Shown: positions 7,024 through 14,727, counted from the first letter of the stretch. The stretch is 16,950 nucleotides of DNA from JAGXQV01 sp964505475 (GCA_964505475.1 CAZDIJ010000060.1:1-16950), one strand, 5' to 3'. Notes: generated by a model not told the origin, from the sequence alone. Numbers and translations: made by a program.

Positions 7024-8262
7024 TCAGGCTTTGCGGAAAACCAGAGTGCCGTTGGTGCCGCCGAAGCCGAACGAGTTGGAAATCGCTACGTCGATTCTCA
7101 TATCGCGCGCCATATTGGCGGCGTAATCGAGATCGCAGCCTTCGTCCGGCTCGTTGAGGTTGATGGTCGGCGGCGAAACCTGATGGTAGACGGCCAATGC
7201 GGAAAATACTGCTTCGATGCCACCCGCTGCGCCGAGCAAATGGCCGGTCATCGACTTGGTGGAATTCACCACCAGCTTGCGGGCATGGTCGCCGAAGCAC
7301 AACTTGACCGCCTTGGTTTCAGCCAAGTCGCCGAGCGGCGTGGAAGTGCCGTGGGCATTGATGTAATTCACCTGGTCCACGGCGATGCCGGCATTGCGCA
7401 AGGCGTTGACCATGCAGCGTGCCGCGCCCGAGCCATCCTCGCAGGGGGCGGTCATGTGGTTGGCATCGGCGCTCATGCCGAAACCGGGCAGTTCGCAATA
7501 GATCCTTGCGCCGCGCGCCTTGGCGTGCTCGTATTCCTCCAGCACCAGGATGCCGGCGCCCTCGCCCATCACGAAACCGTCGCGCCCCTTATCCCAGGGA
7601 CGGCTGGCCGTTGCCGGGTCGTCGTTGCGGGTCGAGAGGGCGCGCGCCGAGGAAAAACCGCCGATCGCCAAAGGTGTGATGGTCGATTCGGCGCCGCCGG
7701 CGATCATGATGTCGGCGTCGCCGTATTCGATCATGCGCGCCGAGTCGCCGATGCAATGGGTGGCGGTGGTGCAAGCCGTGACCATCGCCAGGTTCGGACC
7801 CTTGAAACCGTACATGATCGACAGGTTGCCGGAAATCATGTTGATGATGGTGCCGGGAATGAAGAACGGCGAAATCTTGCGCGGACCGTCCTTGAGATAG
7901 GCGTTGTGGGTATCTTCGATCATCGGCAGGCCGCCGATGCCGGAGCCGATATTCACACCGATGCGTTCGGCATTCTGTTCGGTGACGGCGATACCGGAAT
8001 CCTTGATGGCTTCCATGGCCGCCACCATGCCGTAATGGATGAAAACATCCATGCGGCGCGCTTCCTTGGCGGAAAGGAACTGCGTGACATCGAAATCCTT
8101 GACTTCGCCCGCCACCTGGGACGCGAAAGCGGATGCATCGAAGCGGGAAATTCCGGTGATCCCGGATTTCCCGGCCAAGATGTTTTCCCAGGCCTGGGGA
8201 ACAGTGTTTCCAACCGGCGACAGGATGCCCAGGCCGGTGACGACAACTCTGCGTTTAGACAC
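7024..8262 (-). CDS. fabF: Beta-ketoacyl-ACP synthase II
   Basis: This 412-residue thiolase-fold condensing enzyme elongates acyl-ACP with malonyl-ACP in type II fatty acid synthesis. The Cys-His-His triad is complete: C164 in TACTTATHC, H304 in NAHGTSTPLG and H341 in SMTGHLLGAAG. The glycine-rich C-terminus SNSFGFGGTNGTLVF is typical. Length matches E. coli FabF (413). The start is GTG (complement of 8260-8262), with GGAG 5 bases upstream (8268-8271). It lies 38 bases after acpP, the usual partner, and 29 bases before pabB. FabB is the related alternative, but TACTTATHC and the acpP-fabF adjacency favour FabF. Confidence 0.97.
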   Translation of the reverse strand: MSKRRVVVTGLGILSPVGNTVPQAWENILAGKSGITGISRFDASAFASQVAGEVKDFDVTQFLSAKEARRMDVFIHYGMVAAMEAIKDSGIAVTEQNAERIGVNIGSGIGGLPMIEDTHNAYLKDGPRKISPFFIPGTIINMISGNLSIMYGFKGPNLAMVTACTTATHCIGDSARMIEYGDADIMIAGGAESTITPLAIGGFSSARALSTRNDDPATASRPWDKGRDGFVMGEGAGILVLEEYEHAKARGARIYCELPGFGMSADANHMTAPCEDGSGAARCMVNALRNAGIAVDQVNYINAHGTSTPLGDLAETKAVKLCFGDHARKLVVNSTKSMTGHLLGAAGGIEAVFSALAVYHQVSPPTINLNEPDEGCDLDYAANMARDMRIDVAISNSFGFGGTNGTLVFRKA

Positions 8263-8300
8263 GGCAGCTCCGTACAGCGAGAAATGGAATAAAAACTCGA

Positions 8301-8537
8301 TTACTTGGGGTGTGCGTTGATATAGTCGATGGCTTGCTTGACGGTGGTGATTTTCTCGGCTTCTTCATCGGGAATCTCGCACTCGAATTCTTCCTCGAGC
8401 GCCATCACCAGTTCCACGGTATCCAGGGAGTCCGCGCCCAGATCGTCGACGAAGGAAGATTCGGTTTTGACTTCGGCCTCATTCACTCCCAATTGCTCCG
8501 CAACGATTTTTTTAACACGTTGTTCGATATTTTCCAT
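8301..8537 (-). CDS. acpP: Acyl carrier protein
   Basis: This 78-residue acidic carrier holds growing acyl chains on a 4'-phosphopantetheine arm. The attachment serine is S37 in GADSLDTVEL. The four-helix ACP pattern is clear, with IEQRVKKIVAEQLGV at the N-terminus and EKITTVKQAIDYINAH at the C-terminus. Length equals that of E. coli AcpP. A strong ribosome binding site (GGAAGGG, complement of 8547-8553) lies 9 bases before the ATG. It is preceded by the largest gap in the minus-strand operon (114 bases), which holds a promoter candidate. That fits the need for far more ACP than the neighbouring enzymes. Confidence 0.98.
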   Translation of the reverse strand: MENIEQRVKKIVAEQLGVNEAEVKTESSFVDDLGADSLDTVELVMALEEEFECEIPDEEAEKITTVKQAIDYINAHPK

Positions 8538-8546
8538 TTTGAATTA

Positions 8547-8553
8547 CCCTTCC
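8547..8553 (-). promoter_or_regulatory. Strong ribosome binding site of acpP
   Basis: The minus strand reads GGAAGGG here, 9 bases upstream of the acpP ATG. It is the longest Shine-Dalgarno match seen among the fatty acid genes of this cluster, consistent with high ACP expression. Confidence 0.7.
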
Positions 8554-8591
8554 GAGTGACATAAAACTGCTGACGTAGAAAAAGCTCCGGC

Positions 8592-8620
8592 ATTCTACCA
8601 AAATTTGCCGGTGCCACCAA
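8592..8620 (-). promoter_or_regulatory. Candidate internal promoter for acpP
   Basis: On the minus strand TTGGTG (8620-8615) and TAGAAT (8597-8592) are separated by 17 bases. The -10 hexamer matches the consensus at 5 of 6 positions; the -35 is weak, with only TTG matching. It lies in the only sizeable gap of the operon, between fabG and acpP, and would start a transcript about 50 bases before the acpP ATG. An internal acpP promoter is known in other proteobacteria. Confidence 0.45.
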
Positions 8621-8651
8621 ACCAGGAAATTACATTTAATTAAACAATTGG

Positions 8652-9392
8652 TTAGTCCATATACATGCCGCCATTCACGTGCATCGTGGTGCCGGTGATG
8701 TAGGCGGCCTGCGGCGAGGCGAGAAAGGCCACGGCAGCGGCGATGTCATCCACCGAACCCAGGCGCCCCAGCGGAATATGGTCGAGCAAGCCCTTGCGCT
8801 GCTCCTCGTTCAAGGCGCGGGTCATGTCGGTATCAATGAAGCCGGGCGCCACGCAGTTGACGGTGATGTTGCGGCTACCCACCTCGCGCGCCAGCGATTT
8901 GGAAAAACCGATCATGCCGGCCTTGGCGGCGGCATAGTTGGTTTGTCCGGCATTGCCCATGCTTCCCACCACCGAGGCGATATTGACGATACGTCCCTGG
9001 CGGGCTTTCATCATCGCGCGCAGCACGCCGCGGCTGAGACGGAAAACCGATTTGAGGTTGGTTTCCATGATGTCGTCCCATTCTTCGTCCTTCATGCGCA
9101 TCAGCAAATTATCGCGCGTCACCCCGGCATTGTTCACGAGAATGGAAACATCGCCGAAGCGGCCTTGAATCGCCTGTAGCCCTTGCTCGACCTGTGCGGC
9201 GTCATTGACGTTCATCGCCAGCCCCATGCCCTTGATGCCGGCCTGCGCCAGATAGGCGCTGATCGCTTCCGCTCCGTTCTGTCTGGTCGCCGTGCCGACG
9301 ACCGTTGCGCCCTGCTTTCCCAGCGCCAGTGCGATTGCCTGGCCGATTCCACGACTGGCGCCGGTTACCAGCGCGACTTGACCTTCCAGCAT
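8652..9392 (-). CDS. fabG: 3-oxoacyl-ACP reductase
   Basis: This 246-residue short-chain dehydrogenase reduces 3-oxoacyl-ACP with NADPH in the fatty acid elongation cycle. The cofactor motif GASRGIG is at 11-17 and NNAG at 87-90. The catalytic residues are N112, S140, Y153 and K157 (in TNYAAAKAG). The C-terminus YITGTTMHVNGGMYMD is typical of true FabG. The frame also offers an ATG four codons earlier (9404), but that one has no ribosome binding site. The ATG at 9392 has GGAGAG 4 bases upstream and gives the family's usual start, MLEGQVALVTG. It follows fabD after 25 bases, and the fabD-fabG-acpP-fabF order is the standard one. Confidence 0.96.
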   Translation of the reverse strand: MLEGQVALVTGASRGIGQAIALALGKQGATVVGTATRQNGAEAISAYLAQAGIKGMGLAMNVNDAAQVEQGLQAIQGRFGDVSILVNNAGVTRDNLLMRMKDEEWDDIMETNLKSVFRLSRGVLRAMMKARQGRIVNIASVVGSMGNAGQTNYAAAKAGMIGFSKSLAREVGSRNITVNCVAPGFIDTDMTRALNEEQRKGLLDHIPLGRLGSVDDIAAAVAFLASPQAAYITGTTMHVNGGMYMD

Positions 9393-9396
9393 GGTT

Positions 9397-9402
9397 CTCT
9401 CC
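9397..9402 (-). promoter_or_regulatory. Ribosome binding site that decides the fabG start
   Basis: The minus strand reads GGAGAG, 4 bases before the ATG at 9392. It lies inside the possible longer reading frame that begins at 9404, and so supports the shorter protein. Confidence 0.65.
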
Positions 9403-9417
9403 ATTCTTGTTGGGGTT

Positions 9418-10350
9418 TTAGGCTTTCAGCACGGCAACGGCTTGTTCCAGCGCCGCCGCATCGGTCAGGGCAAGGCTTTGCAGATTGCCGTCGATACGTT
9501 TGTTGAGTCCGGCCAGCACCTTACCCGGGCCGCATTCGGCGACATGGACGATTCCCTCCGCCGCGAATCGGCGCACGGTTTCCACCCAGCGCACCGGGCT
9601 GAACAGTTGGCGCACCAGCGCATCCTTGATGGCATCGCCGCCGGCATGGCTGCAAACATCGGCGTTGTGCAGCACGCCGATGGCGGGAGTGTTGATATTC
9701 ACGGACTGGAGATACTGCATCAGTTTTTCCGCCGCCGGGCGCATCAAAGCGCAATGGGAAGGAACGCTGACGGGCAATGGCAGCGCGCGTTTCGCCCCCT
9801 TGGCCTTGGCCAATTCCATGCCGCGCTCGACGGCTTGCTTGTGACCGGCGATCACCACTTGTCCGGGGGAATTGAAATTTACCGCCTCGACTACCTCACC
9901 CTGCGCCGCTTCGGCACAGACGGCACGCACATCGTCGTCTTCCAGGCCGAGGATGGCGGCCATCCCGCCGACGCCTTCGGCCACAGCTTCCTGCATCGCC
10001 TGGGCGCGGAAACGCACCAGCGGCAAGGCGTCGGCAAAGGACAGTGCGCCGGCGGCAACCAGCGCGGTGTATTCGCCCAGGCTGTGTCCCGCGAGCAGCG
10101 CCGGCCGGGCGCCGCCCAGGGCATTCCAGGCACGGAAAACCGCCGTGCCGGCGGTCAGCATCAGCGGCTGGGTGTTGGTCGTCGAGTTGAGTTCCTCGGC
10201 CGTTCCGCCCGCGGCCATTTGCCACAAATCCTGCTTGAGAATATCCGAGGCCTCGACGAATGTCTCGCGCACCACGGACAGGCTGTCGAAGCCTTGCATC
10301 ATGCCGGCCGATTGGGAACCCTGGCCGGGAAAAACAAAAGCGAATTTCAT
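9418..10350 (-). CDS. fabD: Malonyl-CoA:ACP transacylase
   Basis: This 310-residue enzyme moves the malonyl group from CoA to ACP, supplying the extender unit for FabH and FabF. The nucleophile is S90 in GHSLGEY, with H199 (VPSHCALM) as the catalytic histidine. Q10 in FPGQGSQ and Q247 in VRQLFSPVRW form the usual oxyanion and structural contacts. Length matches E. coli FabD (309). It follows fabH after 13 bases and precedes fabG, as in the conserved fab cluster. Confidence 0.97.
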   Translation of the reverse strand: MKFAFVFPGQGSQSAGMMQGFDSLSVVRETFVEASDILKQDLWQMAAGGTAEELNSTTNTQPLMLTAGTAVFRAWNALGGARPALLAGHSLGEYTALVAAGALSFADALPLVRFRAQAMQEAVAEGVGGMAAILGLEDDDVRAVCAEAAQGEVVEAVNFNSPGQVVIAGHKQAVERGMELAKAKGAKRALPLPVSVPSHCALMRPAAEKLMQYLQSVNINTPAIGVLHNADVCSHAGGDAIKDALVRQLFSPVRWVETVRRFAAEGIVHVAECGPGKVLAGLNKRIDGNLQSLALTDAAALEQAVAVLKA

Positions 10351-10363
10351 TTATTCTCCAAAA

Positions 10364-11326
10364 TCACCAGCGCACTAGCACCGAACCCCAGGTGAAACCG
10401 CCGCCCACGCCTTCCATCAACACCGTTTCCCCGGATTTGATGCGCCCGTCGCGCACTGCGGTATCCAGCGCCAGCGGGATCGAGGCGGCGGAAGTGTTGC
10501 CGTGCTTGTCCACAGTAACCACCACGTTGTCCATGCTCATGCCGAGTTTTTTCGCCGTCGCCTGGATGATGCGCGTGTTCGCCTGATGCGGAACCAGCCA
10601 GGTAACATCACTTTTTTTCAAGCCATTTTTCTCCAGCGTTTCCTCAACAACCTCATCCAACACCTTGACGGCAAACTTGAAAACAGCCCCGCCATCCATT
10701 TCGACGAAAGGCGTACCCTGGAGCTTGCCGCCATTGATCGTTGCCGATACGCCCAACATGCCGCGATAGCTGCCGTCGGCATGCAGGTGGGTCGAAACGA
10801 TGCCCGGCTCGGCGCCCGCCTTGACCACCACGGCGCCCGCCCCGTCGCCGAACAGTACGCAAGTGGTGCGGTCGCTCCAATCGAGAATCCGGGAAAAAAT
10901 TTCCGCGCCCACCACCAGCGCACATCGGCTGGCGCCGTTGCGGATGAATTGATCGGCCACCGTCAAGGCATACACGAAACCGCCGCATACCGCTTGCAAA
11001 TCGAATGCGGCGCCGCCGCTCTTGATGCCGAGCTTGTCCTGCAATATGCAGGCGGTGCTGGGAAATACCATGTCGGGGGTGGTCGTGGCCACAATGATGA
11101 GGTCGATTTCCTGGGCATTCACGCCCGCCATCTTGATCGCGCGCTGGGCGGCGTGAAATGCCAGATCGCTGGTGGCTTCGTGTTCCGCCGCGATATGGCG
11201 CTCACGGATGCCGGTGCGGGCGACGATCCAGTCGTCGGAAGTATCCACCATCTTTTCCAGATCGTGGTTGGTCAGGATTTTTTCCGGCAAATAGCTGCCG
11301 GTGCCTGCGATGCGGGAATAAATCAT
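10364..11326 (-). CDS. fabH: Beta-ketoacyl-ACP synthase III
   Basis: This 320-residue condensing enzyme starts fatty acid synthesis by joining an acyl-CoA (usually acetyl-CoA) to malonyl-ACP. The catalytic triad is C114 (LQAVCGGF), H247 (VPHQAN) and N277 (HGNTSAAS). FGDGAGAVV (159-167) and the C-terminal GVGGGFTWGSVLVRW are family hallmarks. The frame is open back to 11665, but that part overlaps plsX and looks non-coding. The ATG at 11326 overlaps the plsX stop by 4 bases (ATGA), gives MIYSRIAGTGSYLP and matches the family length (E. coli 317). Confidence 0.97.
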   Translation of the reverse strand: MIYSRIAGTGSYLPEKILTNHDLEKMVDTSDDWIVARTGIRERHIAAEHEATSDLAFHAAQRAIKMAGVNAQEIDLIIVATTTPDMVFPSTACILQDKLGIKSGGAAFDLQAVCGGFVYALTVADQFIRNGASRCALVVGAEIFSRILDWSDRTTCVLFGDGAGAVVVKAGAEPGIVSTHLHADGSYRGMLGVSATINGGKLQGTPFVEMDGGAVFKFAVKVLDEVVEETLEKNGLKKSDVTWLVPHQANTRIIQATAKKLGMSMDNVVVTVDKHGNTSAASIPLALDTAVRDGRIKSGETVLMEGVGGGFTWGSVLVRW

Positions 11327-12342
11327 GCCGTTCCTTCGCTGTGCAGCAAGGAAATTTGTTCGTTGATGCGGCGCAGCATGCCGCTGCGCGCCTCTTCCAC
11401 GGCGCGTTCGATCGCGAACTGGAAGGCGAAGCTGTCGGCGGAGCCGTGGCTTTTCACCACCACGCCCTTCAGGCCGAGCAAGCTGGCGCCATTGTAGCGG
11501 CGGTGATCGACGCGCTTTTTGAAGGCCTTCAATACCGGGAAAGCGATGACGGCAGCCAGCTTGGTCAGCCAGTTGCGCTTGAATTCCTGCTTGATGAAGG
11601 TGCCCATCATCTGCGCCAGCCCTTCCGAGGCCTTGAGCGCCACATTGCCGACGAAGCCGTCGCACACCACCACATCGACGGTGCCTTTATAGATGTCGTC
11701 GCCCTCGACGTTGCCGTAAAAATTCAGATGGCTGCGGCGCAACAGCTCGGCGGCTTTTTTGACCACTTCGTTGCCCTTGATGTCTTCCTCGCCGATATTG
11801 AGCAGCCCGACGCTGGGATTTTCCTTGTGATCCACCGCCGATACCAGCATGGCGCCCATGATGCCGAACTGCAAAAGATGTTCGGCATTGCAATCGACAT
11901 TGGCGCCCAGATCGAGCACGTGGGTATGGCCGTTGAGAGTGGGCAGCATCGAAGCGATCGCCGGACGTTCGATGCCGGGCAGCATTTTCAGGACGAAGCG
12001 GGAAATCGCCATCAAGGCTCCGGTGTTTCCGGCGCTGACGCAAGCATGCGCCTCGCCGCTCTTGACGAGATTGGCCGCCACCCGGATCGAGGAGTCTTTC
12101 TTGTTACGCAGCGCCAAGGCCGGCGGATCGTCCATGGTGACGATCTCGCTGGCATGGTGGATGCGCAATCTGGGACCTACGGTGGATTTGTGCGCACGCA
12201 ACTCGGCTTCGATGACTTCGCTCAGCCCAACCAGGACGATATTGACCCCGGCGTCGCGCTGCATGTAGGACAAAGCGGCGGGCACGGTGACGTGCGGGCC
12301 ATGGTCGCCACCCATGGCATCAATGGCGACCGTAATATCCAT
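11323..12342 (-). CDS. plsX: Phosphate acyltransferase PlsX
   Basis: This 339-residue enzyme makes acyl-phosphate from acyl-ACP, which PlsY then uses to acylate glycerol-3-phosphate at the start of phospholipid synthesis. The N-terminal IDAMGGDHGP (7-16) is the family signature. ACVSAGNTGALMA, VVVCDGFVGNVALK and the region GASLLGLKGVVVKSHG near the C-terminus are also highly conserved. It is probably a peripheral membrane protein, with no transmembrane helix. It lies between rpmF (39 bases upstream) and fabH (4-base overlap), the classical rpmF-plsX-fabH arrangement. The ribosome binding site is weak (GGGTA next to the start). Confidence 0.97.
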   Translation of the reverse strand: MDITVAIDAMGGDHGPHVTVPAALSYMQRDAGVNIVLVGLSEVIEAELRAHKSTVGPRLRIHHASEIVTMDDPPALALRNKKDSSIRVAANLVKSGEAHACVSAGNTGALMAISRFVLKMLPGIERPAIASMLPTLNGHTHVLDLGANVDCNAEHLLQFGIMGAMLVSAVDHKENPSVGLLNIGEEDIKGNEVVKKAAELLRRSHLNFYGNVEGDDIYKGTVDVVVCDGFVGNVALKASEGLAQMMGTFIKQEFKRNWLTKLAAVIAFPVLKAFKKRVDHRRYNGASLLGLKGVVVKSHGSADSFAFQFAIERAVEEARSGMLRRINEQISLLHSEGTA

Positions 12343-12381
12343 TACCCGGCAAGCGCTAGATTTGCTCGTGCGGCGTAACGA

Positions 12382-12561
12382 TTATTCGCCTTTGGCGCGG
12401 GTGACTTTTTTGCCCCGATAGTAGCCGCTGGGGCTGACGTGATGACGCAGGTGCACTTCGCCCGTGGTCGGCTCCACCGCCAGGGGCGGATTGGTCAAAA
12501 AATCGTGGGCACGGTGCATGCCGCGCTTGGAAGGGGACTTCTTGTTCTGTTGTACAGCCAT
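12382..12561 (-). CDS. rpmF: 50S ribosomal protein L32
   Basis: This 59-residue basic protein of the large ribosomal subunit begins MAVQQNKKSPSKRGMHRAHD and ends GYYRGKKVTRAKGE. The N-terminal MAVQQNKKSPSKRGMRR-like stretch is nearly invariant in proteobacterial L32. No zinc Cys pairs are present, as expected for the proteobacterial form. A very good ribosome binding site (AGGAG, complement of 12568-12572) lies 6 bases upstream. The gene sits 36 bases after yceD and 39 before plsX, the conserved order that couples ribosome and lipid synthesis. Confidence 0.98.
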   Translation of the reverse strand: MAVQQNKKSPSKRGMHRAHDFLTNPPLAVEPTTGEVHLRHHVSPSGYYRGKKVTRAKGE

Positions 12562-12567
12562 GATCGA

Positions 12568-12572
12568 CTCCT
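12568..12572 (-). promoter_or_regulatory. Strong ribosome binding site of rpmF
   Basis: The minus strand reads AGGAG with an ideal 6-base spacing to the rpmF ATG, as expected for an abundant ribosomal protein. Confidence 0.7.
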
Positions 12573-12597
12573 AAACTTTACTCAATATAAAACACAA

Positions 12598-13110
12598 TTA
12601 TTCGGTTCGGCCTGCCTTTTTCAGGGAAGCCAGCACCGCAAAGGGATTGGCCTTGCCAGGCGAATTCCGCCGCGAACCGCCTGATCCGGCGCACTCCGAA
12701 CCGGCGTGCACGGGCGCTATCGGCAATCCCAGCAAGACTTCCTCCTCGACCAGCGCCAGGACATCCATGGCGGCATCCGCCGGAATGCTGTCGACCGAAT
12801 CGTCCTCGTCTTCGAGCGGAAGGAATTCCTCCCCCGCCTTCAGCAACTCCAGCGTGGATTCGATCGCCAACGGAAAATCCAACGCCCCCAGGCAACGCTG
12901 GCATATCAAGGTCAATTTCCCCGTGACCTCGCATACCAGATGCGGCCGCCCTTTTTCATTCAGCTTTCCGAACAGGGTATAATGCAAATCGCCGCTGTTC
13001 GAATGCAGATACTCCTGCAATCTGCCCATGCGTGCGATTGCCACATTGCCTTGCAGGCGCTTGCCGTGCCGGGCGAACTCAAGGCTGTCGATGGCGGCCT
13101 GTTCAGACAT
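12598..13110 (-). CDS. yceD: YceD family (DUF177) protein, 23S rRNA accumulation protein
   Basis: This 170-residue protein belongs to the YceD/DUF177 family, linked in E. coli to 23S rRNA accumulation and always found next to rpmF. The paired cysteines C70 and C73 (LICQRCLG), the acidic middle (EDEDDSVDS), the helix DVLALVEEEVLLGLPIAPVH and the C-terminal NPFAVLASLK are diagnostic. The frame is open back to 13185, but the ATG at 13110 gives the natural MSEQAAIDSLEFARHGK start. The longer form would also begin upstream of the best promoter. The short distance from that promoter means the mRNA has almost no leader. It is the first gene of the long minus-strand operon. Confidence 0.92.
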   Translation of the reverse strand: MSEQAAIDSLEFARHGKRLQGNVAIARMGRLQEYLHSNSGDLHYTLFGKLNEKGRPHLVCEVTGKLTLICQRCLGALDFPLAIESTLELLKAGEEFLPLEDEDDSVDSIPADAAMDVLALVEEEVLLGLPIAPVHAGSECAGSGGSRRNSPGKANPFAVLASLKKAGRTE

Positions 13111-13119
13111 AAGCCGCGC

Positions 13120-13148
13120 ATGATACAATTTTCCGGTTACTGTGTCAA
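13120..13148 (-). promoter_or_regulatory. Strong sigma70 promoter of the yceD-rpmF-plsX-fab operon
   Basis: On the minus strand a perfect TTGACA (13148-13143) and a TATCAT (13125-13120, 5 of 6) are separated by an ideal 17 bases. This is the best promoter in the window and the only strong one at the head of the minus-strand gene block. Only 9 bases separate the -10 box from the yceD ATG, so transcription should start within about 3 bases of the start codon. Confidence 0.75.
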
Positions 13149-13165
13149 AATGAAGTCGCATCACA

Positions 13166-13195
13166 TAAACACGCTCCAAGCACAAGAAATATAGT
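13166..13195 (+). promoter_or_regulatory. Weak promoter candidate for pycAB
   Basis: TAAACA at 13166-13171 and TATAGT at 13190-13195 are 18 bases apart and match the sigma70 boxes at 4 and 5 of 6 positions. It would run back to back with the yceD promoter and give a leader of about 100 bases before pycA. The leader contains a short GCTGGCCAGC palindrome at 13257-13266. Confidence 0.3.
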
Positions 13196-13306
13196 GCGTT
13201 TTTTCATGGGCTGTATTAGGATATGCGCCATCTTATGTCTTATAGATGACCAAGGCGCTGGCCAGCTTCCAGCACCTCGTTACCACTCAGTTACGGACAT
13301 CACCGC

Positions 13307-14725
13307 GTGATTAAAAAAATCCTCATCGCCAACCGCGGCGAAATTGCGGTACGCATCGTGCGCGCCTGCTCGGAAATGGGTATCAAGTCGGTCGCCATCT
13401 ATACCGACGCCGACCGGCACGCGCTCCACGTCAAAAAGGCCGATGAAGCCTATAACATCGGTTCCGATCCGGTCATCGGCTATCTCAACGCCCATAACAT
13501 CGTCAATCTGGCGGTCGCCTCCGGTTGCGACGCGCTTCATCCGGGCTACGGCTTTCTTTCGGAAAATCCGGTATTGGCCGAAATCTGCGCCAAGCGCGGC
13601 ATCAAGTTTATCGGCCCTTCCCCAAAAGTCATTCACCGCATGGGCGACAAGATACAGGCGCGCCAGGCGATGATAGACGCCGGCGTTCCCGTCGTGCCGG
13701 GCAGCAAGGGCAACCTGGCCAGCGTCGAGGAGGCTCGCACCCTGGCCGAGCAAATCGGCTATCCGGTCATGCTCAAAGCCACCAACGGCGGTGGCGGGCG
13801 GGGTATCCGGCGCTGCAACAACCTCGATGAACTGACCAAGAATTACGATCGCGTCGTTTCCGAAGCCACCAAGGCGTTCGGCAAACCCGAAGTGTTCATG
13901 GAGAAATGCGTCGTCAACCCCAAGCATATCGAAGTGCAGGTGTTGGGCGACAGTTTCGGCAACGTCATCCACTTGTACGAGCGCGACTGTTCGATTCAGC
14001 GCCGCAACCAGAAGCTGATCGAGATCGCCCCGTCGCCGCAGCTTACCCGGGCGCAACGCGACTACATCGGCAAGATCGCGGTCCAGGCCGCCAAAACCGT
14101 CGGCTATGAAAATGCCGGCACCGTCGAGTTTCTGCTCGACTCCGATAACCAGTTTTACTTCATGGAGATGAACACCCGGCTCCAGGTGGAGCACACCATC
14201 ACCGAAAGCATCACCGGGATCGACGTCGTCCAGGAGCAGATTCGCGTCGCCAGCGGCCTGCCCTTGCAATACCGGCAGAGCGACGTCAATTACCGCGGCT
14301 TCGCGATTGAATTCCGCATCAACGCGGAAGACCCGAAAAACGACTTTCTGCCCAGCTTCGGTCGCATTACCCGCTACTACTCCCCCGGCGGGCCGGGGGT
14401 GCGCACCGACGCCGCGATGTACACCGGCTATGTAATCCCTCCCTATTACGATTCAATGTGCGCCAAACTCACCGTCTGGGCGCTGACCTGGGAGGCCGTG
14501 GTCGAACGAGGCAAGCGCGCCCTCGACGATATGGCGGTTTATGGCGTCAAGACGACCATCCCTTACTACCAGGAAATATTGAAACACCCGGAATTTCGGG
14601 CAGGCCAATTCAACACCAGTTTCGTCGAAAGCCACCCGGAACTCACCCACTACACGGTCAGCCGCCCCAAGGACATGCTGGCGGCGGCCATTTCAGCAGC
14701 AATCGCAGCTCACACGGGCTTGTAA
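13307..14725 (+). CDS. pycA: Biotin carboxylase subunit of a two-subunit pyruvate carboxylase (subunit A)
   Basis: This 472-residue ATP-grasp enzyme carboxylates biotin using ATP and bicarbonate. It has the N-terminal KILIANRGEIAVRI motif, the HPGYGFLSEN stretch (78-87), the ATP-binding K157 with GGGGRG at 161-166, the RDCSIQRRNQK segment (226-236) and the active-site MEMNTRLQVEHTITE (286-300, with E287 and R291). It is longer than AccC of E. coli (449) and matches the A subunit of split pyruvate carboxylases. The pairing with pycB, 15 bases downstream, argues against the acetyl-CoA carboxylase AccC. The 2-oxoglutarate carboxylase small subunit CfiB is a related alternative. The start is GTG with a weak ribosome binding site (ACGGA). 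Confidence 0.9.
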   Translation: MIKKILIANRGEIAVRIVRACSEMGIKSVAIYTDADRHALHVKKADEAYNIGSDPVIGYLNAHNIVNLAVASGCDALHPGYGFLSENPVLAEICAKRGIKFIGPSPKVIHRMGDKIQARQAMIDAGVPVVPGSKGNLASVEEARTLAEQIGYPVMLKATNGGGGRGIRRCNNLDELTKNYDRVVSEATKAFGKPEVFMEKCVVNPKHIEVQVLGDSFGNVIHLYERDCSIQRRNQKLIEIAPSPQLTRAQRDYIGKIAVQAAKTVGYENAGTVEFLLDSDNQFYFMEMNTRLQVEHTITESITGIDVVQEQIRVASGLPLQYRQSDVNYRGFAIEFRINAEDPKNDFLPSFGRITRYYSPGGPGVRTDAAMYTGYVIPPYYDSMCAKLTVWALTWEAVVERGKRALDDMAVYGVKTTIPYYQEILKHPEFRAGQFNTSFVESHPELTHYTVSRPKDMLAAAISAAIAAHTGL

Positions 14726-14727
14726 TA

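Noticed and set aside
6995..7300. N-terminal extension of pabB by 102 residues
   Set aside because: The stretch lies over the coding end of fabF in another frame, is Arg/Pro/Gln-rich and has no PabB similarity; GTG 6994 gives a normal PabB.
7183..8292. Long plus-strand open frame opposite fabF (369 codons)
   Set aside because: It is antisense to a clear FabF; the repeated His/Asp/Gly composition is a codon-structure artefact.
9391..10395. Long plus-strand open frame opposite fabD (334 codons)
   Set aside because: It mirrors fabD in the opposite strand and has no recognisable motif or ribosome binding site.
11327..11665. N-terminal extension of fabH by 113 residues
   Set aside because: It overlaps the coding end of plsX and looks like a frame shadow; the ATG at 11326 fits the family and the ATGA overlap.
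11158..12378. Long plus-strand open frame opposite plsX and fabH (406 codons)
   Set aside because: It is antisense to two clear genes and has shadow-like composition without a domain.
13236..13246. TATAGA hexamer as a second -10 box for pycA
   Set aside because: No -35-like hexamer lies at 16-18 bases upstream.
13280..14269. Minus-strand open frame opposite pycA (329 codons)
   Set aside because: It is a shadow of the conserved biotin carboxylase frame.
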